Origin: Opitutia bacterium
GTDB taxonomy: Bacteria; Verrucomicrobiota; Verrucomicrobiia; Opitutales; Opitutaceae
DNA length: 64,000 nt
Assembly: GCA_016217595.1 (NCBI GenBank)
Contig: JACRHS010000005.1
Coordinates: 232,888-296,887 of the forward strand
Reading direction: 5' to 3'
The notes beneath the pieces are model-generated. The model did no database searches. It was not told where the DNA came from and saw nothing but the letters and a program-made list of their open reading frames with translations. Position 1 is the stretch's first letter, and every line of letters starts with the position of its first letter. Shown here piece by piece: positions 57,443 to 64,000 of the stretch. A program made the translations under genes and the position numbers.

Positions 57443-60400
57443 TTAGAATCTGGTTCGGATGCCGGCGGCGAAGCTCACGCCTTGATCGGTTTTGAAGTTG
57501 CGCAGCAATTTGTTGTAGCTGACTTCCGTGCGCACAGGCTCGTCGGTCAAATTGACGATATCCAGATAGGTCATAAAACGGCGGTTGATCGTATACTGCA
57601 TCTTCAGATCGAACAACAGGCGCGCCTGATTGTAGAATTCTACGCCACTGGTGCCGACGTACTTCATATCCGTCCAGTTGCCGAGGAAGGTGATGTCCCA
57701 GCCATGACCGCGATAAGAAAGCCCGGCATTACCGGTGCGTGGCGCCATGTTGCCGAGCTTGGTTGTGGTGGAAACGGTGCCGAAATCGCCGCGCGCCGAG
57801 AGCGTGGTGAAGTTGGCATTGAATCCGAAGCCGCGCCAGAAACCGGGCAGGAAGCGGAATTGCTGGTGATAGTTTACTTCAAAGCCCTTGATACGCGCTT
57901 TGCCAATGTTCTGGGAGCGGCTGGCGGTGTAGCCGGCATACAGTCCATTTCCATCGACGCCCTCTGGCGGTATCACCTGAGTGAAGGTGCGATAGTAATC
58001 GTGGATTTGTTTGTCAAAAACACCGATGCTGAACACGCCCGCAGGCTCGAAATATTGCTCAACACTGAATTCGAAATTATTGGAGGTATAGGGTTTCAGT
58101 GCGGGGTTGCCTATGGTGACCGTTTCGGCGTCAGGATTCTCAGAAATGGTGGACGCGATGGCTGCCGAGGGCGGACGTGACACAGAGTTATTATAACTGG
58201 CCCGCAGCGTGGTGTTGTGGGAGGCGCGATAAACGAAATGCAATCCGGGGTGATACTTACGATATCCACTTTCCTCCGTTACGCGGCGAACAAACGAGTT
58301 CTTGGCGCGACGAAGATTTTCCGCGGCATCAGCGGAGGAGAGGTAATTGCCTTCATTTGCGGCGGTGGCATTGCGGCTCCAGACATTGCTTGTGACTTTG
58401 GTGCGTTCCATGCGCATGCCGCCGAGGATTTGCAGGCGCCCCACGGTGGCGCCGATTTGCATATAAGCAGAGGCGATCTTCTCGGTGAAACGCAAATCAT
58501 TGGTGTTGGAATTGACGTAGCTGTTGTACACGTCGCTTACGGTTTGGGTCCAATAGCCGCTGGGCGCGCTGAGCGGATCACCTTTCTTGCCGGTGCTGGG
58601 CCGCTGCACAAATGGGAACGGTCCGTAGCGGCCATCTCCTTGTTTATATTGGTATGCGACATAGGGGGCGATGGTGTCGTCCGCCGTCATCGCCTTGCCG
58701 TCGGCACCCAAGTGGCTCATGATCGAATAGTCTGTATTGGCCTCACGACTACTTTTTGTATACTTCACGCCGGTCTTGATGTAAAGCGGTATGGCCACAG
58801 GCAAAACCTGCTTATAGTCGATGCGGCCACCGGCGATATCATTGGGCGCGCGGTTGTTTTGGCGGACATAGCTCTTCATCAGATAGTTGTTGGCATCATA
58901 GATGGAAGGGCCTTCGGTCTGCCGGAAGATTGGGTACCAGCCATTCTGCCCCCGGCGATCCAGCTCAAAGCCAACGCCTGTGATGTCCGACTCGATGCGA
59001 TTATAGGCCGGATAATTGATGTTCGCATGGGAGTAATTGGCCTTCAGGCTAAGCGTGCCCGTGCGATGGAAGAACTTGTGCTCCGACCCCAGCATGAAGC
59101 TGTTGTTGGCCGAGCGTTTGTCCATGGTGGCGGTCTCGTTGCGTACCGACGGATTGGACTGCGTGTGCGCCTTCATAATGGAGTGCTCGTACGTGCTATC
59201 CGAGGTGAAATGGGTGGATGTAGCTGACGGATCACCCACGGCGACGCGGTTGTACATCTGGTACTGGTCGTTGCTATTAAAGGTGAACTTGAAGTAAGCA
59301 AAGGAGTCGGGGCTGAACTTGTAATCGAGATTTAGGCCGAAGGTTTGCGCGATTGCGGGGCAGCCGAAGTCGCCGGTGCCGAAGAGGCGTGTCAGTGGAT
59401 TGGCTGACGCCGGATTGAGATAGCTCTGGCTGAAAGAAGTATAGAATACACCGCGGGGACCAATCTCGTCCTGCGTGGTAGACGATACGCGCCGGCTTAA
59501 ATTCAAAGCGATACCGAGATTGTTGCTGCCACCGAAGACGCTGAACGCATCGGAAAAGCTGAATCTGATCAAATCCAAGTTATCTGCATGATCTTGGTAG
59601 GGGCTGCCTTTGAAGCCGCGCTTCCGCCACATGGTACCGGCGGTCAGGCTCATCTGCCGGCCCTTGGAATCGAAACCACGCTTGGAAACCAGATTGATGA
59701 AGCCGGCGACGGCATTGGCGTCATCTTCCGGCTTGGGAGCTTTGATGAGCTCAACCGTCTCGATATTGGCCGTGCCGAGCTGTTCGATCTGGTAGTCGCG
59801 GGTGAAGGAAGAGCCCGCCGAGCTTGCCATCTGCTCACCGTCGATCATCAGCGAGCTGAAAGCGGGGCCCATGCCGCGCACGTTGATGGTACGCACTTCG
59901 CCGCCGATGATCTCGGTCGAGATGCCGGGTAAACGCTGGATGAGTTCCCCTGGGTTGGCTGCTGGAGAACCGTAGGTATCTGCGGCGACTACCATTTTGG
60001 CGTTGGTGGATTCTTTCTGTAGTTGTAGTGCCAGCGCCTTGCCTTCGCGCTCACCTTTCACGGCAAAAGGCTCCATGATATAGACATCTGATTTCATCGC
60101 GATATCTTGTGTAATCGTCTGATTGGCATTTACTAGCACAGGAACTCGCGCTGTGTCCAAGCCCGTGAAGCTCACCACCAATACCTGGCTGCCCACGGGT
60201 GCGGTGATGACATACTCACCGCCTGGCTCTGCGGTTGTGCGATAACTCGTGCCTTCGATTTGCACCGAGGCTCCCTGCAAAAATTCAGAGGTGGCTAGAT
60301 TGGAGATGCGGCCAACGATGGTTCCGGTTTGAGCCGGGGTTTGGGCAGATAGACTGCTGACGACTAAGCATACGCAGGATAGCAATTTGGTGAATAATGA

Positions 60401-60445
60401 CAGGGACCAAAACGCATATGCTGCGGGAGGGTTGTGGTGTTTCAT
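57443..60445 (-). CDS. TonB-dependent receptor with CarboxypepD-regulatory-like N-domain
   Basis: This 1000-residue outer-membrane receptor has a signal sequence (residues about 10-35). A carboxypeptidase-regulatory-like domain follows (about 40-120; TGTIVGRISNLATSEFLQGA), then a plug domain (PGELIQRLPGISTEIIGGEV, INVRGMGPAFSSLMIDG). A 22-strand-type barrel ends in the C-terminal RTRF with terminal Phe. Receptors of this make-up import large glycans, siderophores or vitamins with energy from TonB. No SusD-like partner is adjacent. ATG 60445 is chosen for the signal sequence. A group of GGTNACTA motifs is upstream, and the transcript ends at the hairpin at 57338-57376. Confidence 0.9.
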   Translation of the reverse strand: MKHHNPPAAYAFWSLSLFTKLLSCVCLVVSSLSAQTPAQTGTIVGRISNLATSEFLQGASVQIEGTSYRTTAEPGGEYVITAPVGSQVLVVSFTGLDTARVPVLVNANQTITQDIAMKSDVYIMEPFAVKGEREGKALALQLQKESTNAKMVVAADTYGSPAANPGELIQRLPGISTEIIGGEVRTINVRGMGPAFSSLMIDGEQMASSAGSSFTRDYQIEQLGTANIETVELIKAPKPEDDANAVAGFINLVSKRGFDSKGRQMSLTAGTMWRKRGFKGSPYQDHADNLDLIRFSFSDAFSVFGGSNNLGIALNLSRRVSSTTQDEIGPRGVFYTSFSQSYLNPASANPLTRLFGTGDFGCPAIAQTFGLNLDYKFSPDSFAYFKFTFNSNDQYQMYNRVAVGDPSATSTHFTSDSTYEHSIMKAHTQSNPSVRNETATMDKRSANNSFMLGSEHKFFHRTGTLSLKANYSHANINYPAYNRIESDITGVGFELDRRGQNGWYPIFRQTEGPSIYDANNYLMKSYVRQNNRAPNDIAGGRIDYKQVLPVAIPLYIKTGVKYTKSSREANTDYSIMSHLGADGKAMTADDTIAPYVAYQYKQGDGRYGPFPFVQRPSTGKKGDPLSAPSGYWTQTVSDVYNSYVNSNTNDLRFTEKIASAYMQIGATVGRLQILGGMRMERTKVTSNVWSRNATAANEGNYLSSADAAENLRRAKNSFVRRVTEESGYRKYHPGLHFVYRASHNTTLRASYNNSVSRPPSAAIASTISENPDAETVTIGNPALKPYTSNNFEFSVEQYFEPAGVFSIGVFDKQIHDYYRTFTQVIPPEGVDGNGLYAGYTASRSQNIGKARIKGFEVNYHQQFRFLPGFWRGFGFNANFTTLSARGDFGTVSTTTKLGNMAPRTGNAGLSYRGHGWDITFLGNWTDMKYVGTSGVEFYNQARLLFDLKMQYTINRRFMTYLDIVNLTDEPVRTEVSYNKLLRNFKTDQGVSFAAGIRTRF

Positions 60446-60995
60446 GTTATAGCTGTGGGGGTTGTTAATTTCTATCCGAAAGGATAGGAAATAGGCGTGC
60501 AACGTTGGGTGAACGCTGCCTGGCGCGGAAAGACCTAGAGGGTATATTTAAAAACCGAAGAATGGCTGTCTGGCTGGGTTCTCGAACGCCTGGTAAGGCT
60601 GGCTGGTGACTAACCGGTGAGGGCGTCCGATATCGGTAACTATAGGGTTACCCTAGTAACCGGACGTCAAGGTGAAATATTGTATGTCGCGGTAACTAAG
60701 GTGCGGCTGTTGCAGCGGTTAAATATCGCATAATATTGCACAACAAAGCGATGTATGTTTCAAGCGAGACCGTGAGTCGCTCAGCGAGCGATTTTGCCGA
60801 GGGGTTTTTTTAGGGAAAAACAGCAGCGCGATCCAGTCATTCGCACGCAGATCCGGCCTGGTTTGCTATCCGGTAGTGCTTCCGGATGTAGCGACTGTGG
60901 CTCCTCGCAACTATCCGCCCGGGTCGCCCGGTCGGAAACCCCGTCCTTGCGCTTGGCTGATAGGTCGCCTTACTGCACGGCTCCTTTCCTTCGCC
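60446..60995. other. 550-base divergent intergenic region (receptor / panB)
   Basis: It holds the promoters of the minus-strand receptor and the plus-strand panB genes. The first half has lower GC and contains the repeated GGTNACTA sites at 60605-60698. Bases 60700-60810 are AT-rich; 60840-60990 are GC-rich with no recognised frame. No RNA gene was seen. Confidence 0.45.
60605..60698. promoter_or_regulatory. Four GGTNACTA motifs upstream of the TonB receptor
   Basis: GGTGACTA at 60605-60612, GGTAACTA at 60635-60642, GGTTACTA in inverse orientation at 60654-60661, and GGTAACTA at 60691-60698. The middle two together form an interrupted inverted repeat, GGTAACTA-11 bases-TAGTAACC. Such a cluster in a promoter gap suggests multiple binding of one regulator to control the receptor, or panB, or both. 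No protein is linked to the site. Confidence 0.5.
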
Positions 60996-61784
60996 ATGCC
61001 ATCTATCCGCGAATTCGCCACAGCCAAGTCCGCCGGGCGCAAGCTCGTCGTGGTGACCTCGTACGATGCGTGGTCCGCCCGCCTGTTGGCCGAGACTCCG
61101 GTCGATTGCCTGCTCGTGGGCGACAGCGCGATGATGGTCGTCCATGGCGAACGCGATACGCTCGGCGCCACCACTGAGCTCATGGTGTTGCACACGCGTG
61201 CTGTGGCCAAGGGCGCGCCGGACAAACTCATCGTGGCCGACATGCCGTTTCTCGCCGCCCGCAAGGGCTCGGCCCACGCGCTCGATTGCGCGGCGGCTCT
61301 CCTCCGTGCCGGGGCGCATGCCGTGAAAATCGAGGGCGCACGCGGTCATCTCGATGTGATCGGCCATCTGGTGGAATCGGGCATTCCGGTCATGGGCCAC
61401 CTCGGGCTCACGCCGCAATCGGTCCACGCTTTTGGCGGATTCAAGGTGCAGGCGCGCGAGACCGCCGCCGCGACGCAGCTGCGCGAAGACGCTGCGGCGC
61501 TCGAAGCCGTCGGCGCGTTTGCCATCGTGCTCGAATGCATCCCGGCGAAACTCGCCGGCGCGGTCACGGCCGATCTCCGCATCCCGACCATCGGCATCGG
61601 CGCCGGGGCCGACTGCGACGGCCAGGTGCTCGTGTTGCACGACCTGCTCGGCTTCAATCCCGACTTCAAACCGCGCTTCGTCCGGCGTTTTGCCGACGGC
61701 GCGGCGACGGTGCAGGAGGGCGTGAAACGCTACGCTGCTGCCGTGCAAAAGGGTGAGTTTCCCCAAGCCAAGGAGAGCTTCTGA
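60996..61784 (+). CDS. panB: 3-methyl-2-oxobutanoate hydroxymethyltransferase
   Basis: This 262-residue enzyme transfers a one-carbon unit from methylenetetrahydrofolate to 2-oxoisovalerate in pantothenate synthesis. Diagnostic parts are VVTSYDAWSARLL, VGDSAMMVVHGERDTLGATT (metal-binding Asp), VKIEGARG, GHLGLTPQSVHAFGGFKVQ (last bases cited separately), and IGIGAGADCDGQVLVLHDLL. Length matches the family. ATG 60996 gives the normal N-terminus. panC follows after two bases. Confidence 0.95.
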   Translation: MPSIREFATAKSAGRKLVVVTSYDAWSARLLAETPVDCLLVGDSAMMVVHGERDTLGATTELMVLHTRAVAKGAPDKLIVADMPFLAARKGSAHALDCAAALLRAGAHAVKIEGARGHLDVIGHLVESGIPVMGHLGLTPQSVHAFGGFKVQARETAAATQLREDAAALEAVGAFAIVLECIPAKLAGAVTADLRIPTIGIGAGADCDGQVLVLHDLLGFNPDFKPRFVRRFADGAATVQEGVKRYAAAVQKGEFPQAKESF

Positions 61785-61786
61785 CC

Positions 61787-62551
61787 ATGCCTCGCGTCGT
61801 TAACACCATCGCCGAGTGGCGGGCCTTGCGCGCCGCGCATCGCGCCGCCGGCCGCACCGTTGGCTTCGTGCCGACCATGGGCGCGCTGCATGCCGGGCAC
61901 GCCTCGCTGTTTCACGCCGCGCGTCGGGATTGCGCCGTGGTGCTGGCGTCGGTCTTCGTCAACCCGACGCAGTTCGACGAGAAACACGACTTCGAGCTCT
62001 ACCCGCGCATGCTCGACCAGGATTGCGCGCTGATGGACGCGGCGGGCGTCGATGTCGTCTTCGCGCCGAGTGTGGCCGAGATGTATCCCAACGGCACCCG
62101 CTACGCCGTTACCGAAAACCAGTTCAGCCGCGAACTCTGCGGCGCGCACCGCCCGGGTCACTTCGACGGCGTGCTGACCGTGGTGATGAAACTCCTGCAG
62201 ATCGCCGACGCCGATCGCGCCTACTTCGGCGACAAGGACCAGCAGCAGCTCCAGCTCATCCGCGGCATGGTCGAGGCGTTTTTCCTGCCCACGCAGATCG
62301 TCCCCTGCCCGACGGTGCGCGAAGCCGACGGGCTCGCGATGAGTTCGCGCAACGCCCGCCTCTCGCCTGCCGAGCGCGCGCTCGCGCCGCAGTTCCACCA
62401 AGCGCTCGTCGCCGCCCCCACCGCCGCCGCGGCCCGCGTCCAACTTGAAGCGGCGGGTTTCCGGGTCGATTATGTCGAGGATCGCGACGGCCGTCGTTAT
62501 GGCGCCGTGCGGCTTGGCGCGACCCGCCTTATCGACAATGTCGCACGCTAA
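61787..62551 (+). CDS. panC: Pantothenate synthetase
   Basis: This 254-residue ligase joins pantoate and beta-alanine using ATP. The class-I nucleotide-binding sites PTMGALHAGHASL near residue 29 and the KMSKS-like DGLAMSSRN near 183 are complete, with FVNPTQFDE and FGDKDQQQLQLI between them. At 254 residues it is shorter than the about 280 usual, because the C-terminal dimerisation domain is trimmed. Its last 14 bases overlap the coaC start. Confidence 0.95.
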   Translation: MPRVVNTIAEWRALRAAHRAAGRTVGFVPTMGALHAGHASLFHAARRDCAVVLASVFVNPTQFDEKHDFELYPRMLDQDCALMDAAGVDVVFAPSVAEMYPNGTRYAVTENQFSRELCGAHRPGHFDGVLTVVMKLLQIADADRAYFGDKDQQQLQLIRGMVEAFFLPTQIVPCPTVREADGLAMSSRNARLSPAERALAPQFHQALVAAPTAAAARVQLEAAGFRVDYVEDRDGRRYGAVRLGATRLIDNVAR

Positions 62552-63086
62552 CGTTCTCTTTTTTCTCACCGGTTCCATCGCGTGCTACAAAGCCTGCACC
62601 GCGATCTCGCGCCTCGCGCAGGCCGGCGTGACGGTGCAGACGGTGGCGACGCCCGCCGCACTGCGCTTCATCGGCCCGGCCACGCTCGAAGGGCTGAGCG
62701 GCCGCCCGGTGTTTTCGGACATGTGGGAATCGGGCCGCGCGCTCGATCACATCGAGTTCGCCCGCAAAGCCGATCTCGCGCTCGTCTGCCCAGGGACGGG
62801 CAACACGATCAACCGCCTCGCCGCCGGGCTGGCCGACGATCTCGCCGGCGCTCTCTTTCTCGCGTGGGAGCACAAGCAGAAGCCGTGGTGGATCGCCCCC
62901 GCGATGAACACCTACATGTGGCAGCATCCCGCCACGCAGTCCTCGGTCGCGAAACTGCGCGATTGGGGCGTGCGCTTCATCGAACCCGCCGAAGGCCTGC
63001 TCGCCTGTGGCGACACCGGCGCCGGCCGCCTAGCCGATCCGGAGAAAATCGCGGCCGAAGTGCTGCAAGCGCTCGGCAAGAAGTGA
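62538..63086 (+). CDS. coaC: Phosphopantothenoylcysteine decarboxylase (separate CoaC)
   Basis: This 182-residue flavoprotein of the HFCD family decarboxylates 4'-phosphopantothenoylcysteine on the way to coenzyme A. Motifs are TGSIACYKA, the catalytic His in DHIEFARKADL, the flavin site PGTGNTINRLAAG, PAMNTYMW, and LLACGDTGAGRL with the active-site Cys. In most bacteria this domain is fused to the CoaB synthetase domain. Here the two are separate genes with a small gene between them. Confidence 0.93.
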   Translation: MSHANVLFFLTGSIACYKACTAISRLAQAGVTVQTVATPAALRFIGPATLEGLSGRPVFSDMWESGRALDHIEFARKADLALVCPGTGNTINRLAAGLADDLAGALFLAWEHKQKPWWIAPAMNTYMWQHPATQSSVAKLRDWGVRFIEPAEGLLACGDTGAGRLADPEKIAAEVLQALGKK

Positions 63087-63136
63087 AACCGTGACGAGCC
63101 ATACAGCTCGCGACACAACCCTAGGAAAAGCCGATC

Positions 63137-63310
63137 ATGGACCGAGTAACGCGTTGGGAATGGCACGGTAATATTATCATTTTGGTCGTGCTATGCTGCA
63201 CGGTCGTTTTACTGCCCGCAGGAGTCGTCTACTTCATGTCTAGACTGCTGAAAATAGAAGAAGCAGTGAAGGATGCTTCAGCGCTCTCTGCCTTTTTGGA
63301 AAAGAAGTAA
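63137..63310 (+). CDS. Small single-span membrane protein between coaC and coaB
   Basis: This 57-residue protein begins MDRVTRWEWHGN. It has one hydrophobic helix (about residues 12-34, IIILVVLCCTVVLLPAGVVY) and a charged C-terminal helix ending EKK. An AGGAAAAG sequence seven bases before the ATG is a good ribosome site. Codons are less GC-rich than in its neighbours. It ends two bases before the coaB start, so it is part of the operon. No family is recognised. Confidence 0.62.
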   Translation: MDRVTRWEWHGNIIILVVLCCTVVLLPAGVVYFMSRLLKIEEAVKDASALSAFLEKK

Positions 63311-63312
63311 GA

Positions 63313-64000
63313 ATGAACTTCCTCGTCACTGCTGGCGCCACGCGCGAGCCCATCGACGCGGTGCGTTTCATTTCCAACGTCAGCACCGGCAGCACCGGCG
63401 CGGCGTTGGCCGACGCGCTCGCGACCCGCGGCCACGCGGTGACGCTCCTGCGTGGCGAGGCCTCCACCCCGCCCCGCGCATCACTCGACGGTGAGATATT
63501 CTCCTCGGCCGATGATCTGCACGCCCGGCTCCAGCGCTGTCTCGCCGGCGGGCAATTCGACGCGGTGATCATGTGCGCCGCGGTGGCCGATTACCGGCCC
63601 GACACCACGCGCGCCGACAAAATTTCCTCCGACGCCGCGGGCCTCACATTGCGGCTCGTGCGCAACTCGAAGATTCTCCCGCAACTGAAGTCCTTCGCGC
63701 CGCGTCCGCTGACGGTCATCGGCTTCAAGCTCACGGTCGGTGCCGATGCCAACGCGCGCCAACGCGCCGTCGCCGCCCAGTTCGCTGCCGGCGGCGTCGA
63801 TGCCGTGGTGCAAAACGATCTCGCCGAGATTCGCGCCGCGGCGGTGCATCCGTTCTGGCTCTACGCCGACGCCACGAGCGCGCCGACCGGCGTCGCTGGT
63901 GCCACCGCGTTGGCGGAAGCGTTGGAACAACTCGTGTTCGCTGTAGGGCGGGGTCGCCGAACCCCTCCTTCTGGTGTCGGAGCGGCGGGGTTCGGCGACC
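63313..64000 (+). CDS. coaB: Phosphopantothenate-cysteine ligase (separate CoaB), open at window end
   Basis: At least 229 residues of the DNA/pantothenate-metabolism flavoprotein-like synthetase are visible. It forms 4'-phosphopantothenoylcysteine from phosphopantothenate and cysteine using a nucleotide triphosphate. MNFLVTAGATREPIDAVRF with NVSTGSTGAALA, then AAVADYRPD, RNSKIL and VVQNDL are typical. The domain looks complete near residue 209 (LEQLVF). The frame then continues without a stop into the inverted repeat at 63952-64000 and off the window. The TAG at 63944 is out of frame. The core call is firm; the real end is unknown. Confidence 0.88.
   Translation, partial: MNFLVTAGATREPIDAVRFISNVSTGSTGAALADALATRGHAVTLLRGEASTPPRASLDGEIFSSADDLHARLQRCLAGGQFDAVIMCAAVADYRPDTTRADKISSDAAGLTLRLVRNSKILPQLKSFAPRPLTVIGFKLTVGADANARQRAVAAQFAAGGVDAVVQNDLAEIRAAAVHPFWLYADATSAPTGVAGATALAEALEQLVFAVGRGRRTPPSGVGAAGFGD
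63952..64000. repeat. Perfect 14-bp inverted repeat overlapping the end of coaB
   Basis: GGTCGCCGAACCCC at 63952-63965 and its exact complement at 63987-64000 are separated by 21 bases. The element may extend past the window edge. It lies inside the open coaB frame, directly after the conserved domain. It has the look of a dispersed palindromic repeat; only this copy is in the window. Confidence 0.7.

Noticed and set aside
63944..63946. TAG as the stop codon of coaB
   Set aside because: It is in another frame; the coaB frame reads GCT GTA GGG here and stays open to the end of the window.

Overview
The window reads as chromosomal DNA of a high-GC, Gram-negative, polysaccharide-degrading bacterium, most likely a member of the Verrucomicrobiota close to Opitutaceae. 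This is an inference from gene content: a TonB-dependent receptor with a carboxypeptidase-regulatory-like N-terminus, a DUF1080 protein, a heparinase II/III-type lyase, a GH84-like enzyme, two solute:sodium symporters, a GbsR-type regulator, an NADH-module-less complex I and palindromic intergenic repeats. No rRNA or tRNA gene, CRISPR array, transposase or prophage gene was seen. Most genes are on the minus strand in tightly overlapping operons.

Layout. 1-9.6 kb: 3'-truncated GbsR-type regulator with a palindrome over its start, a B12-binding radical SAM protein, a secreted PHB-depolymerase-like esterase, gyrB-gyrA, an Rrf2 regulator and a coiled-coil zinc-ribbon protein. 9.6-22.6 kb: a carbohydrate island. 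It holds a six-gene minus-strand operon (SDR, ROK kinase, SIS protein, FAD oxidoreductase, phosphotriesterase-like hydrolase, URO-D-like protein) in which every junction overlaps, a divergent GntR/periplasmic-binding-type regulator, a TIM-barrel isomerase, a heparinase II/III-family protein and a DUF1080 protein. 22.7-32.2 kb: a Cache-PAS-CBS-DUF294 sensor, a metallophosphoesterase, an ActP-like symporter with its DUF485 partner, an outer-membrane barrel, a ceramidase-like membrane protein and a LamG/SHOCT protein.

32.3-53.7 kb is an energy-conversion region. The first operon (nuoABCDHIJK, an MrpD-like protein, a 99-residue membrane protein, nuoL-like, nuoM, nuoN) encodes a complex I without NuoEFG but with four antiporter-type subunits. 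After a membrane protein, dnaN, a solitary RelE-like gene and pssA comes a second operon in the order of echABCDEF. Its large subunit keeps both [NiFe]-binding Cys pairs (RVCGIC and DPCISC) and ends three residues after the last cysteine. Its small subunit is fused in frame to a GNAT acetyltransferase domain. This is the most striking feature of the window.

54-64 kb: GH84-like hydrolase and its symporter, a terminator, a large TonB-dependent receptor with a repeated GGTNACTA motif upstream, then panB, panC, coaC, an unlisted 57-residue membrane protein and coaB, which runs off the end of the window through a perfect 14-bp inverted repeat.

Together the genes suggest a polysaccharide fermenter that imports glycans and sugars by TonB receptors and sodium symporters and disposes of reductant through a ferredoxin-type complex I and an Ech-type hydrogenase. 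That physiological picture is inference.
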